A program made the position numbers and the translations under genes. The notes under the pieces are model-generated. The model was not told where the DNA came from. It did no database searches and saw nothing but the letters and a program-made list of their open reading frames with translations. From NCBI GenBank assembly GCA_902363875.1, contig CABJBO010000001.1, forward strand, positions 62,001 to 126,000: a DNA stretch of 64,000 bases. The letters are read 5' to 3'. Position 1 is the first letter of the stretch. Every line of letters starts with the position of its first letter. Of the stretch, positions 16,635-25,363 are shown one piece after another. The DNA comes from Coriobacteriaceae bacterium. GTDB lineage: Bacteria > Actinomycetota > Coriobacteriia > Coriobacteriales > Coriobacteriaceae.

Positions 16635-16668
16635 ACATGACATCTGCACTGCCGTGCTGCGAGGAAAT

Positions 16669-16697
16669 ATATTACGGGACAAAAAACGTCAGCGCAA
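16669..16697 (-). promoter_or_regulatory. Promoter of the tRNA-Glu pair
   Basis: On the minus strand TTGCGC (16692-16697) and TAATAT (16669-16674) are 17 bases apart, about 35 bases before the first tRNA. This is a strong sigma-70-type match. Confidence 0.75.
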
Positions 16698-16761
16698 GAA
16701 GAAATTCCAAATTGCCGAAAAATTGTCGGCAGGTTATGGAACACGCAGGTAAACAGGATAG

Positions 16762-18156
16762 CTAATTCAAGTTGAGATGGACCAAAAGAGCTTCGCGCTC
16801 GTTGGAAATGTTGTCTTCGATCACGGCATCGAGGGCGGAGTTGAGTAGCTGGCCTAGCTCGGGCCCCGGCTTCACACCGGCGCGGATCAGGTCGCCGCCG
16901 TTAATGGCGAGCATCTTGAGCGTATAGGGCTCCCCCGCCTTCAGCAGCTCGTGCGCCATCGCGCGCATCTCCTCAATCGTCTCGACGTAATAGAAGCACG
17001 ACGGGGCCTTGCCAAGTGTGTCAGCACGCTTAAGATCCATGAGCTCGTCCATCAGACGCGGCGTGTCGACGCCCTCGCCCGAAAGCGCGCGCATCATATT
17101 GAGCAGGCAGGAGCGCTCGGGGCGCAGTGGCTTGTCGTGATATTTGATGAGCAGGCACACGTCGCGCACCAGGTCGTGCGAGAGCGCCAGGCGATCCATA
17201 ATGGCGCGCGCTTTCTTGGCGCCGAGCTCGGGATGACCGTAGAAGTGTCCGCTGCCGGCGTGATCGACCGTAAAGCACTCGGGCTTGGACACATCGTGCA
17301 AAAACGCCGCCCACATAAGGCTCGACGAGGGCGCGACGCCGTCGCACAGCGCCAGCTCCCCTGCCACCGTCAGCACGCGGGCGATATGCTCGTAGACGTT
17401 AAACGCATGATAGACACTGCTTTGATCAAACCCGCGAGCGGGCGCAAGCTCGGGCACGGCGGCGCAGATGAGCTCGGGGTAGCGGAGCATCGCGTCTCCC
17501 CCATGACCGGTCGAAAGAATGCCCTCGAGCTCAATACCCACACGCTCACGCGCCACGGCATCGAGCAGCGGCGCACACTCGGCAAGCGCGCGCTTAGTCT
17601 CGGGCTCAATCATAAAGTCCAGGCGGCAGGCAAAGCGTACCGCACGCAGCATGCGCAGGGCGTCCTCGTTAAAGCGACGCTTGGGATCGCCGACAGCGCG
17701 AATCAGCTTGCGCTCCAAGTCACCCTGGCCGTCGTAGCGGTCGACAAGCCCGCGCTCGGGATGCCAGGCCATGGCGTTGACGGTAAAGTCTCGGCGCGCC
17801 AGATCGTCCTCGAGCGAGGCGGCAGGCTCCACACTCTGGGGATGTCGCCCATCGGTATAGAAGCCATCCAGACGGTACGTGGTGACTTCGATGCGCTCGC
17901 CATCGGAAATAGCCGTGATTCCGCCAAATTTAATGCCCGACTCCACAACCGCGATGCCGGCGGCCTCGAGCGCCGCTTTGGACTCCTGCCACAGGCCGCT
18001 GCAGCACATGTCGACATCGTGGCTGGGGCACCCCATCAGGGCGTCGCGCACCCAACCGCCCACGTACCAAGCCTCAAGACCAGCCGCCTCAAGCGCGCGC
18101 AGGACGCGCAGGGACGCATCGGACGGTTGCGTACCGTTGAGCGAAACATTGCACAT
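16762..18156 (-). CDS. cca: CCA tRNA nucleotidyltransferase
   Basis: A class II nucleotidyltransferase that builds or repairs the 3' CCA of tRNAs; poly(A) polymerase is the sister activity. The 464-residue protein shows the head motif YVGGWVRDALMG with the catalytic aspartates in HDVDMC (about residues 30-45), the ARRDFTVNAMAW segment near 125, the RRFNEDALRMLRAVRFA motif near 170 and an HD domain near 280 (AAFLHDVSKPECF). The HD domain suggests repair of 2',3'-cyclic ends. The ATG at 18154-18156 follows AGGAGG; an upstream in-frame extension is not needed. The neighbouring tRNA-Glu genes already encode CCA, which points to repair for those. Confidence 0.9.
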   Translation of the reverse strand: MCNVSLNGTQPSDASLRVLRALEAAGLEAWYVGGWVRDALMGCPSHDVDMCCSGLWQESKAALEAAGIAVVESGIKFGGITAISDGERIEVTTYRLDGFYTDGRHPQSVEPAASLEDDLARRDFTVNAMAWHPERGLVDRYDGQGDLERKLIRAVGDPKRRFNEDALRMLRAVRFACRLDFMIEPETKRALAECAPLLDAVARERVGIELEGILSTGHGGDAMLRYPELICAAVPELAPARGFDQSSVYHAFNVYEHIARVLTVAGELALCDGVAPSSSLMWAAFLHDVSKPECFTVDHAGSGHFYGHPELGAKKARAIMDRLALSHDLVRDVCLLIKYHDKPLRPERSCLLNMMRALSGEGVDTPRLMDELMDLKRADTLGKAPSCFYYVETIEEMRAMAHELLKAGEPYTLKMLAINGGDLIRAGVKPGPELGQLLNSALDAVIEDNISNEREALLVHLNLN

Positions 18157-18295
18157 GCCTATGGCCTCCTGCACTTGTGAGCGTAAATCGATGGTTCTCA
18201 AGAAGTCTAACAAGAAACGAGAAAACACGCACACGCAATCGCGTCGTCGATTAGATAAATCGAGACAGCAGACGCCACATACGTTCAGCGCGCAA

Positions 18296-18332
18296 AAAAC
18301 ACCCGCCTTGGTAATCCAAAGCGGGTGTTCGG
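18296..18332 (-). terminator. Terminator after the first fruK gene
   Basis: On the minus strand AACACCCGC and GCGGGTGTT flank a short loop and are followed by TTTTTTGC. It ends the 18352-19284 gene before the unrelated cca gene. The 18157-18295 gap otherwise holds only the expected cca leader. Confidence 0.8.
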
Positions 18333-18351
18333 CAACGACGTATCGATGCTG

Positions 18352-19284
18352 CTAGCAGACCTGGCGAACCTCGATGTGCTTCTTATATTCGTCCACCTTG
18401 GCAAAGTCACCCAGACCCGGGCACTCAACCACGTTGGCGCCGGTTGCCATCGACAGGCGCAGGGCGTCCTCGACGCGCTCGGGGGCGTCGTGCCACACGG
18501 ACAGGAAGGCGGCCAGCGAGGAATCGCCCGCGCACACCGTCGACAGCAGCTTGACGTCGAAGGTGCGGTTGGCAAACCAGATGTGCTCACCGTTGGAGAA
18601 GTACGCACCGGCGCCACCAAGGGTCAGCAGCACGTTCTTGGCGCCCTTGGCGTGCAGCTCGGCCATCGCGCCCTTGACGGACTCGTCGTCGCCACCGCTC
18701 ACCTTAATGCCAAAGATATCGAGCAGCTCGTCGTCATTGGGCTTAATCAGCAGCGGCTCCATGGCAATGAGGTCTGCCAGCTGATGGCTCGAGATATCGA
18801 GCACGAACTCGGCACCCTTGGCCTTGACGCGGCGAAGCACCTCGGACAGGAAACCCTCGGAAGTGTTGGGAGGCAGCGAGCCGCTGATGACCAGGCAGGT
18901 CATGTCATCAAGCGAATCGATAAGCTCAAACATCTCCTGCTCGTTGGCATCGTTGATGGCGGCACCGGCGTTGACCATGTTGTACTCGGTGTCGGGGCCG
19001 GCGTTGAGGAACACGTTGACGCGCGTGATGCCGTCGGTCCAAACAGGCTTGACGGGCACGCCCAGGGCCTCGGCGCCCTTGACGATAAACTCGCCCGAGA
19101 AGCCGGCGAAAAAGCCCAAGATCGTCGTGTCGACACCGTAGTGATCAAGGGTGAACGAGACGTTGAGGCCCTTGCCGTTGGGCGTATAGACCGCGTCGTG
19201 CGTGCGGGTGACGGTGTTGGCGGAAAGACCGTCGCAGGCGATGTTGTAGTCAATAGCGGGATTTGCGGTGAGCGTGTAAATCAT
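18352..19284 (-). CDS. fruK: 1-phosphofructokinase, PfkB family (first copy)
   Basis: Phosphorylates fructose-1-phosphate made by the fructose PTS to fructose-1,6-bisphosphate. The 310 residues follow the FruK pattern: YTLTANPAIDYNI at the start, GKGLNVSFTLDHYGVDTTILGFF near residue 40, an EFVLDISS strand, LIKPNDDELLDIFG near 185, and the catalytic-base region STVCAGDSSLAAFL near 250. The usual GAGDS is CAGDS, with the Asp retained. The ATG at 19282-19284 follows GAAAGGAA. It has its own terminator and is separated by another from its upstream paralogue. Tagatose-6-phosphate kinase is the alternative substrate class. Confidence 0.87.
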   Translation of the reverse strand: MIYTLTANPAIDYNIACDGLSANTVTRTHDAVYTPNGKGLNVSFTLDHYGVDTTILGFFAGFSGEFIVKGAEALGVPVKPVWTDGITRVNVFLNAGPDTEYNMVNAGAAINDANEQEMFELIDSLDDMTCLVISGSLPPNTSEGFLSEVLRRVKAKGAEFVLDISSHQLADLIAMEPLLIKPNDDELLDIFGIKVSGGDDESVKGAMAELHAKGAKNVLLTLGGAGAYFSNGEHIWFANRTFDVKLLSTVCAGDSSLAAFLSVWHDAPERVEDALRLSMATGANVVECPGLGDFAKVDEYKKHIEVRQVC

Positions 19285-19411
19285 GAATGTTCCTTTCACG
19301 AAGCAACGTGTTAATGAAAGTATATTCCACGCATCGGTAAAAGGCTAGGACAACTCGGTGAACGGTGTGGAAGCGATGAAGTACGGCGGGACACCTCTCC
19401 CCCGTGGCGGA

Positions 19412-19446
19412 ACAAAAAGGCGCCCCAGCCGAAACCGGGGCACCAC
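19412..19446 (-). terminator. Terminator between the two fruK genes
   Basis: On the minus strand GGTGCCCC and GGGGCGCC form a stem around a ten-base loop and are followed by TTTTTG. It separates the two kinase transcripts. A TATACT -10 box (about 19323-19328) for the downstream copy lies after it. Confidence 0.8.
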
Positions 19447-19472
19447 ATGCGCACGAATATGTCGCGTTTCGA

Positions 19473-20405
19473 TTACTGACGATCGAGCTTGCGGACAGCA
19501 ACGCGCTTGCTGTACTCGTCGACGTGACCGAAGTCGCCGATGCCGACGGACTCGGCAACGTTGGCGCCGGTGGCCATAGCGAGCTTCATGGCCTCCTCGA
19601 CGTTGTCGCGATTCCTGTACCACTTGTGCAGGAACGCAGCGAGGGTGCAGTCGCCGGCGCAGACGGAAGAGACCAGCTTGATGTTGAACTCACGCTTGGC
19701 GTACCAGATGTCCTCGCCGTTGGAGAAGTAGGCGTCTCCGCGGCTACCACGGGTGAGCAGCACGTTCTGAACGCCGGCCTCGTGAGCCAGCTTCATGGCA
19801 ACGCGGACCTCGTCGTCGGTGTCGACCGGCACACCGAAGATGGCCTTCATCTCGTGATGGTTCGGCTTAATGAGCAGCGGCTTCTTGTGAGCGAGCTCCT
19901 TGAGCTTGTCAGAGGACAGATCCAGGACGACGTCAGCGCCACGGGCCTGAGCGTGCTCCATGACCTGAGCCAGGAAGTCGGGCGTAGCTTTGGGAGGCAC
20001 GGAGCCGGAGACGATCAGGCACTCAAGATCGCCCGCGGTGTCCAAGATGTTGTAGAGCTCCTCCTGGTGCTGCGGCGTAATCGGAGCGCCGGGGTTCAGG
20101 ATGCCGTACTCATGCTGGCCATCGTTGACGTAGGTGTTGATGCGCGTGATACCGTCGGTCCAGACCGGGCGGCACAGGCAGCCCAGGTTCATGACCTCCT
20201 CAACGATAAACTTGCCCGTAAAGCCAGCGAAGAAGCCGAGCGCGACGGTGTCGACGCCCATCTTCTTAAAGGCGAAGGACACGTCGAGGCCCTTGCCGTT
20301 AGCCGTGTAGCTGGCCGAGCCGGTGCGGACGTTCTCGTCGGGCTCGAGCGGAGAGCTCGAAACCGTCATGTCGACAGCCGGGTTAGCGGTTAGCGTGTAG
20401 AACAT
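19473..20405 (-). CDS. fruK: 1-phosphofructokinase, PfkB family (second copy)
   Basis: A second 310-residue PfkB kinase adjacent to the first. It has YTLTANPAVDMTVS, GKGLDVSFAFKKMGVDTVALGFF, LIKPNHHEMKAIFG and the catalytic SSVCAGDCTLAAFL region. The two proteins share length, organisation and both unusual CAGD motifs, so they arose by tandem duplication, but they differ at many positions and are not recent copies. The gene lies 74 bases downstream of ptsI, with a CCGCGTGG/CCACGCGG hairpin lacking a T run (about 20430-20463) between them; a GGGGG ribosome site precedes the ATG. It could be cotranscribed with ptsI. One of the pair may use a related sugar phosphate such as tagatose-6-phosphate. 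Confidence 0.87.
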   Translation of the reverse strand: MFYTLTANPAVDMTVSSSPLEPDENVRTGSASYTANGKGLDVSFAFKKMGVDTVALGFFAGFTGKFIVEEVMNLGCLCRPVWTDGITRINTYVNDGQHEYGILNPGAPITPQHQEELYNILDTAGDLECLIVSGSVPPKATPDFLAQVMEHAQARGADVVLDLSSDKLKELAHKKPLLIKPNHHEMKAIFGVPVDTDDEVRVAMKLAHEAGVQNVLLTRGSRGDAYFSNGEDIWYAKREFNIKLVSSVCAGDCTLAAFLHKWYRNRDNVEEAMKLAMATGANVAESVGIGDFGHVDEYSKRVAVRKLDRQ

Positions 20406-20479
20406 TTACAGTACCCCCTGTATATGTGAGGGCCGCGTGGCCGGCCCATTCCAACCACGCGGTTACCTCTGATACCAAA

Positions 20480-22183
20480 TTAGCGAGCTGCGGACTCGAG
20501 CAGTGCCTTGACCTCGGCGGCGGTGTTGCAGGCGAGCGCCTTCTCGGCGAGCTCGTCGCACTCGGCCTTGGTCCACTGGCTGATGGTCTTGCGGGCGCGC
20601 AGGATGGACGGAGCGCTCATCGAGAACTCCTCCAGGCCCCAGCTGATCAGCAGCGGCTCGAGCAACGGATCGGCAGCGGCCTCGCCGCACATACCGACCA
20701 TGATGCCGGCCTTCACGCCGCTCTCGATGATGTTCTTGAGCGAGCGGAGCACGGCGGGATAGTACACCTGGTACAGGTTGGAGATGGTGTCGTTGCCACG
20801 GTCGGCGCACATGGTGTAGCCGATCAGGTCGTTGGTGCCGATGGAGAAGAAGTCGGCGACCTCGGCCAGACGGTCTGCGAGCAGCGAAGCGGCAGGCGTC
20901 TCGACCATAATGCCGACCTCGATGTTCTCGTTGAACTTGCGACCCTCTTCGGTCAGCTCGGCCTTGCACTGCTCGACGAGCTCCTTGACAGCCAAGACCT
21001 CCTCGACGCAGGTGACGAGCGGGATCATGATCTTGACGTCACCGAAGGCGCTAGCGCGCAGAAGAGCGCGGAGCTGAACCTTGTACTGGTCGGGATTGGC
21101 CAGGCAGTAACGCACGGCGCGGAAACCCATGAAGGGGTTATCTTCCTTGACCATGTGCAGATACGGAATCTCCTTGTCGCCGCCCACATCGAGCGTGCGG
21201 ATGATAACCGGAGCACCCTTGAGCGCGCTGGCGACCTTACGGTAGGCGTTGAACTGCTCCTCCTCGGAAGGAAGCTCAGCAGAGTCCATGAACAGGAACT
21301 CGGAGCGGAACAGACCGATGGCCTCGGCGTCGTGATCGAGCGCGTTGGGCACGTCATCGGGGTTACCGATGTTGCAGGCGATGATCTTCTTGATGCCATC
21401 GGCAGTCACGGACGGCTTGCCACGGAAGGCCTCGAGGGCTGCCTTCTCGGCAGCGAAGGCCTCGGCCTTGGCGGTGTAGGCAGCGAGCGTCTCCTCGTCG
21501 GGATCGGCCTCGACGATACCCTTGCCACCGTCGACGACAACGGTCATGCCGTTGCGCAGCGCGGTGCAGCTGTTGGAAACCGAAAGGACAGCCGGGATCT
21601 CGAGGGCGCGCGCGATGATCGCGGAGTGCGACGTGCGGCCACCGGTCTCGGTGACGATACCGGCAACGTGGGCCTTATCAATCGTGGCGGTCATGGACGG
21701 CGTGAGGTCGTGCACGACAACGACGGTGTTCTCGGGCAAGACGGAGAGGTCGACGACCTCCTTGCCCAACAGCTCGGCCAGAATACCGGTGCGGATGTCG
21801 GCGATGTCGGCCGCGCGCAGACGGAACATCTCGTCGTCCATGGACAGGAACATGTTCTCGAACATGGTCGAGGTGTCCATGAGCGCCTGCTCGGCGCAGG
21901 TGCCGCCGTCAATGGCGGCGTTGATGGCGTCGGTCATGCCCGGGTCCTGAGCCAGGACAATGTGTCCGCTCATGATCTCGGCCTCGGCTTCGCCCACCGT
22001 CTCCTTCATGTGGTCGGCCTGAGCCTGGGTCTTCTCGCAGAAGACCGAAAGAGCGGTCTGATAGCGCTCCTTCTCTGCTGCCGAATCAGCAACCTCGTGC
22101 GGCTCAAACGTCAAGTCGGGATCGACGGCGACCATGACGGTGCCGATGCCGATGCCCTCGGAAGCGTTGACTCCCTGATACAT
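20480..22183 (-). CDS. ptsI: PTS Enzyme I (phosphoenolpyruvate-protein phosphotransferase)
   Basis: Enzyme I takes phosphate from phosphoenolpyruvate and passes it to HPr. The 567 residues contain the HPr-binding N-terminal helices, the phosphorylated His in GGRTSHSAIIARALEIPAV near residue 185, and the PEP-binding barrel with GLFRSEFLFMD (about 295), PVIIRTLDVGGDKE near 330, FFSIGTNDLIGYT near 445 and a Cys in MVGMCGEAAAD near 500. I chose the ATG at 22181-22183 because AGAGAGG lies eight bases before it and the conserved YQGVNASEGIGIG follows. HPr is just upstream, with an attenuator-like hairpin between. Confidence 0.95.
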   Translation of the reverse strand: MYQGVNASEGIGIGTVMVAVDPDLTFEPHEVADSAAEKERYQTALSVFCEKTQAQADHMKETVGEAEAEIMSGHIVLAQDPGMTDAINAAIDGGTCAEQALMDTSTMFENMFLSMDDEMFRLRAADIADIRTGILAELLGKEVVDLSVLPENTVVVVHDLTPSMTATIDKAHVAGIVTETGGRTSHSAIIARALEIPAVLSVSNSCTALRNGMTVVVDGGKGIVEADPDEETLAAYTAKAEAFAAEKAALEAFRGKPSVTADGIKKIIACNIGNPDDVPNALDHDAEAIGLFRSEFLFMDSAELPSEEEQFNAYRKVASALKGAPVIIRTLDVGGDKEIPYLHMVKEDNPFMGFRAVRYCLANPDQYKVQLRALLRASAFGDVKIMIPLVTCVEEVLAVKELVEQCKAELTEEGRKFNENIEVGIMVETPAASLLADRLAEVADFFSIGTNDLIGYTMCADRGNDTISNLYQVYYPAVLRSLKNIIESGVKAGIMVGMCGEAAADPLLEPLLISWGLEEFSMSAPSILRARKTISQWTKAECDELAEKALACNTAAEVKALLESAAR

Positions 22184-22234
22184 TCCCATTCCTCTCTCCG
22201 TGTCATGTGATAAAGCGTTTTGCCATATCCATGA

Positions 22235-22272
22235 CAAAAGAGCGCAGCTACCTTACAACAGGTCACTGCGCC
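22235..22272 (-). terminator. Terminator or attenuator between ptsH and ptsI
   Basis: On the minus strand GCGCAG..ACCT and AGGT..CTGCGC pair around GTTGTA and are followed by TCTTTTG. It would lower transcription of ptsI relative to ptsH, a common arrangement because more HPr than Enzyme I is needed. Confidence 0.65.
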
Positions 22273-22316
22273 CCCAAATATGAACTTAGTTGTTCAACAT
22301 GCGACCCGTTTGAGTT

Positions 22317-22580
22317 CTACTCGCCAAGACCGCTCTTGATGAGCTCGATGGCAGCAGCCAGAGCCTCGGCCTCGTCAGCGCCGTCGCACTTGACCTCGAC
22401 CTCGGTGCCGCAGGGGATACCGGCAGCCATGAGGGCCATCGGGGACTTGCCGTTGACCTCCTTCTCGGGGGTGACGACCGTCACGTCACAGGCATACTTG
22501 CCCATGGTGGAGGCGAACAGACCAGCCGGACGCATGTGCAGACCCTGAGGATTAACGAGGGTAGCCTTCTCAGAAACCAT
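22317..22580 (-). CDS. ptsH: Phosphocarrier protein HPr
   Basis: HPr relays phosphate from Enzyme I to the sugar-specific IIA domains. The 87-residue protein has its phosphorylated histidine in NPQGLHMRPAGLFAS (His15) and the regulatory serine in NGKSPMALMAAG (near residue 46), the target of HPr kinase in Gram-positive bacteria, so catabolite signalling through HPr(Ser-P) is possible. AAAGGAG lies before the ATG. It is the first gene of the ptsH-ptsI-fruK string and follows the long intergenic region that holds the inverted-repeat element at 22721-22847. Confidence 0.96.
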   Translation of the reverse strand: MVSEKATLVNPQGLHMRPAGLFASTMGKYACDVTVVTPEKEVNGKSPMALMAAGIPCGTEVEVKCDGADEAEALAAAIELIKSGLGE

Positions 22581-22720
22581 AGTTGACTCCTTTTTTGTGT
22601 TTAACCCCTGTCATGCATGTGGCAGGAGTCAGATTCACGACGTTGTTTATATTAACTCACATCAAACGGTTTTTCATTGTGTTTCGCACGAATTGTTGGA
22701 CAGATGTCGTTCGCTGTCCG

Positions 22721-22847
22721 CTCGCCTGCCGGGCGGGGCGGTTAAGTTTGCTGCTCTACAGTCCTGCGCAAGACGGAAAGCACATTAAGTGCCTTCCTTT
22801 GCGTGCGGAACTCGCGACAAACTTAACCGCCCCGCCCGGCAGGCGAG
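22721..22847. repeat. Long perfect inverted repeat (30-base arms, 67-base loop)
   Basis: Positions 22721-22750 and 22818-22847 are perfect reverse complements over 30 bases (CTCGCCTGCCGGGCGGGGCG continuing to GTTTG). The 67-base loop contains a smaller nested near-palindrome around ATTAA (GGAAAGCAC..GTGCCTTCC). No start codon or ribosome site gives a convincing protein. There is no T run, so it is not a simple terminator. It could be a non-autonomous mobile element or a structured RNA. Confidence 0.7.
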
Positions 22848-22952
22848 CTGCGGGAACATGCTTCCGTCCAAGAAATATCGTGCAAAAGGAATTCTGGCTG
22901 AATTATTGTTCGCGTGGGTGATTCAGTCGATGAGGGCTATTTATGCCCTGTT

Positions 22953-23010
22953 GGGGACTAAGGAGTGTCCCGGGGTGCCGGCAGGAAAGGAACGTCCCTG
23001 AGTGCCGGGT
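22953..23010. repeat. GGCAC/GGGAC intergenic repeat, two imperfect tandem units
   Basis: Read on the minus strand this segment contains two imperfect units of about 23 bases, CCGGCACTCAGGGACGTTCC and CCGGCACCCCGGGACACTCC, each followed by TT and separated by a few bases. The same words GGCACC and GGGGAC occur in the loops of the palindromic terminators at 46430-46471 and 54070-54112. No coding potential is seen. It sits just downstream of the IIABC terminator. Confidence 0.5.
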
Positions 23011-23016
23011 GGTATG

Positions 23017-23053
23017 AAAAAAGGCGAGGACCCGTAGGGAGTCCTCGCCTTTG
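23017..23053 (-). terminator. Terminator of the fructose PTS IIABC gene
   Basis: On the minus strand AAAGGCGAGGAC and GTCCTCGCC pair around a short loop and are followed by TTTTTT. It ends the 23088-25091 gene. Confidence 0.9.
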
Positions 23054-23087
23054 TTACAGGGGGCGATGTTATTCGCGTACTGCGGAA

Positions 23088-25091
23088 TTAGACCAGGCGG
23101 GCGTTGATCGTCTTGGCGATCTCGGCGGCGTCGGTGGAACCCTTGACGGTGGCACGGAAGTCCTCGTCCATGAGCGCCTCGGCGACCTTGGACAGGATCT
23201 TGAGGTGCGTGGTGCCAGCCTGTGCACCAGGGATGAGCAGAGCGATGGCCACGTTGACGGGAGCGCCGTCCATGGTATCCCAACCGGTCACGCCGGACTC
23301 GTCCTTAACGACGATGACGGCAGCCTCGGTAATGGCGTCGGACTTGGCATGCGGGATGGCGAAGCCCTCCATCATGCCCGTGGTGCCCTCGGCCTCGCGG
23401 GCCAGGAAGGCGTTCATCACGGCGTCGGCGTCGCTGGCGATACCGGCCTTGACAGCCTGGTTGGAAACGAAGCTCAGAGCCTCGTCGCGAGAAGCGAAGT
23501 CCTCGGCGACAAAGACATTCTCGACCTTCACGAAGTCGGCAGCATCGGCCTTAGGGGCCTCAACGGCAGCAGCCTTGGAAGCCTCAACCGGCTTGGCTAC
23601 AGGAGCGGCCTTCTGATTCTTCTCGAAGTCGTACTTCTTGAAGGCCACGAACAGGATGCCACCGATCACAGCGCCGATGAGGATCGCGAGGACCCACAGC
23701 GGACCGTTCTCGACAACGGGCAGGACCAGGAAGCCACCGTGAGGCGCCGGATCGTGAACGTTGAACATGATGGTCAGGATCGAGGCGATGGAGGAACCGA
23801 GCATCATGATGGGCATGACGGGCCAGATGTTCTTGGTCATGAACGGAATGGCGCCCTCGGTGATGTGGGTGCAACCAAGAATGAGGTTGACGATACCGGC
23901 GTCATGATCCTCCTGGCTGAAGTACTTCTTGCCAACGACGACGGCGAAGGTGGTGATCAGCGGCGGAACGATGCAGGCGGCGGAGACGGCAGCCATGAAG
24001 TTGGTGCCGAAGTTGTAGGTATCGGTGCCAACGCCAGCAGCCAAGGCCTCGGTGAGCATAGCGGTACCGGTGACGTAAGCAGCCTTGTTGACCGGGCCGC
24101 CCATGTCAACGGCGCACATGCAGCCGATGGCAAGGCCCAGGACAATGGCGCCAGAGGCGGACAGACCCTTGAGGAAGTCCATCATGGCGGTGTTGATGGC
24201 AGCCATGGGGCCGGAGATGCCGAGCATGACCAGGCCGACGATGGCGGTCGAGAACAGCGGGTACAGGAAGATAGCCTTGAGGCCGTCCAGATTCTTGGGC
24301 AGCTTGGAGAAGACCTTCTCGAGCAGCAGGATGACATAGCCAGCGAGGAAGCCGCCGACGATGCCGCCCAGGAAGCCGAAGCCCACGCCGGCGCCGCCGG
24401 CGTCGATCATGCCGGTCTCGGCGTTAACGGGCAGGCCCTGGATGGCGATCATACCGGCAACGAAGCCGGGGACGAGCGCCGGGCGCTTGCCGATGGACTC
24501 GGCGATATAGGCGGAAAGCACGGGAACCATGAGGTTCATGGCGATACCGCCGATGATCTTCAGCATAGCGGCAAAGCTGTTGTAGTCAGACGCCGTCGAA
24601 TCGAAGGACGTGATGCCCCACAGGAACGAAACGGCGGTCAGGACACCACCGGCGACGACGAAGACCAGCATGTGGCTGACGCCGTTCATGAGGTGCTTGT
24701 AGATGATGTGGCCGATAGATTCCTTCTCCTCGACCTCATCCTCGACATCGGCAGCAGCCGCAACCGAGTCGTCACCCTTGGCGGCGAGCGCGCGGTCGAT
24801 CAGCTTACCGGCTGCCTCGACGGACAGGGCCTTGGAAACACCAACGGAAACCATGCGCTTGCCGGCGAAACGCTCCGCCTGGACATCCTTATCGGCTGCG
24901 ACGACGACGGCCTTGGCACCGGCGATCTCACTCTTGGTGAGCTCGTTCTCGACACCGACCTGGCCATGGGTCTCGACCTTAATGGTCAGACCGCGCTCGG
25001 CAGCTGCCTTCTCCAGCGCCTCCTTCGCCATGAAGGTGTGCGCGATACCGGTCGGGCAACCGGTGGCGGCGATGATGTCAAACTTAGCCAT
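23088..25091 (-). CDS. fruA: PTS fructose-type transporter, fused IIB-IIC-IIA
   Basis: Imports and phosphorylates fructose (or a close relative) at the membrane. The 667 residues hold an N-terminal IIB domain with the phospho-Cys in IIAATGCPTGIAHTFMA (Cys11), an IIC membrane domain of about 330 residues (about 125-475; DMGGPVNKAAY and THITEGAIPF are fructose-IIC signatures), an Ala/Lys-rich linker, then a IIA domain whose phospho-His is in MMEGFAIPHAKS (near 590). The ATG at 25089-25091 follows AAAGGAGGG. The divergent rpiR-type regulator and nearby fruK genes make a complete fructose uptake and entry path: IIABC, HPr, Enzyme I and 1-phosphofructokinase. Confidence 0.93.
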   Translation of the reverse strand: MAKFDIIAATGCPTGIAHTFMAKEALEKAAAERGLTIKVETHGQVGVENELTKSEIAGAKAVVVAADKDVQAERFAGKRMVSVGVSKALSVEAAGKLIDRALAAKGDDSVAAAADVEDEVEEKESIGHIIYKHLMNGVSHMLVFVVAGGVLTAVSFLWGITSFDSTASDYNSFAAMLKIIGGIAMNLMVPVLSAYIAESIGKRPALVPGFVAGMIAIQGLPVNAETGMIDAGGAGVGFGFLGGIVGGFLAGYVILLLEKVFSKLPKNLDGLKAIFLYPLFSTAIVGLVMLGISGPMAAINTAMMDFLKGLSASGAIVLGLAIGCMCAVDMGGPVNKAAYVTGTAMLTEALAAGVGTDTYNFGTNFMAAVSAACIVPPLITTFAVVVGKKYFSQEDHDAGIVNLILGCTHITEGAIPFMTKNIWPVMPIMMLGSSIASILTIMFNVHDPAPHGGFLVLPVVENGPLWVLAILIGAVIGGILFVAFKKYDFEKNQKAAPVAKPVEASKAAAVEAPKADAADFVKVENVFVAEDFASRDEALSFVSNQAVKAGIASDADAVMNAFLAREAEGTTGMMEGFAIPHAKSDAITEAAVIVVKDESGVTGWDTMDGAPVNVAIALLIPGAQAGTTHLKILSKVAEALMDEDFRATVKGSTDAAEIAKTINARLV

Positions 25092-25177
25092 GTGTCCCTC
25101 CTTTTTAAGTTTTGCGCCCGCAGGCGCTCCCCTACACGCGCGTCCTTGCGCGCTTTTCCACAACTGAAAGATACCAA

Positions 25178-25315
25178 CCTACCGTCCGCGTGAGAAGAGA
25201 CAAGGAGCAATTCTCCGGTGAAAGGTTCTTTCATAACCGTAAACGGTAGGTGAAAGTTTACCATCAACACTTGAAACGGCAAGGTGTATCTTGTAATTGA
25301 AAATCCCCCTATACT
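25178..25315. promoter_or_regulatory. Divergent control region between fruA and the RpiR regulator
   Basis: CCTACCGT (25178-25185) and ACGGTAGG (25243-25250) are inverted copies 57 bases apart; the second is part of the palindrome ACCGTAAACGGT (25236-25247). A TATACT -10 box for the plus strand lies at 25310-25315, 49 bases before the regulator's start. These are candidate binding sites for the divergent RpiR-family protein. Confidence 0.4.
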
Positions 25316-25363
25316 ATGGCATTGCAAATCAAATTAGATTTTCATGCCAACCAGGAGCCATCC

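Noticed and set aside
16458..16640. A short plus-strand frame with two identical 25-residue repeats
   Set aside because: The repeats are the antisense of the two identical tRNA-Glu genes.
20426..22210. A 594-codon open frame on the plus strand
   Set aside because: Antisense of ptsI; the minus strand carries all Enzyme I motifs.
22965..25193. A 742-codon open frame on the plus strand
   Set aside because: Antisense of the fructose PTS IIBCA gene; it has no recognisable motif and crosses the PTS terminator and promoter.
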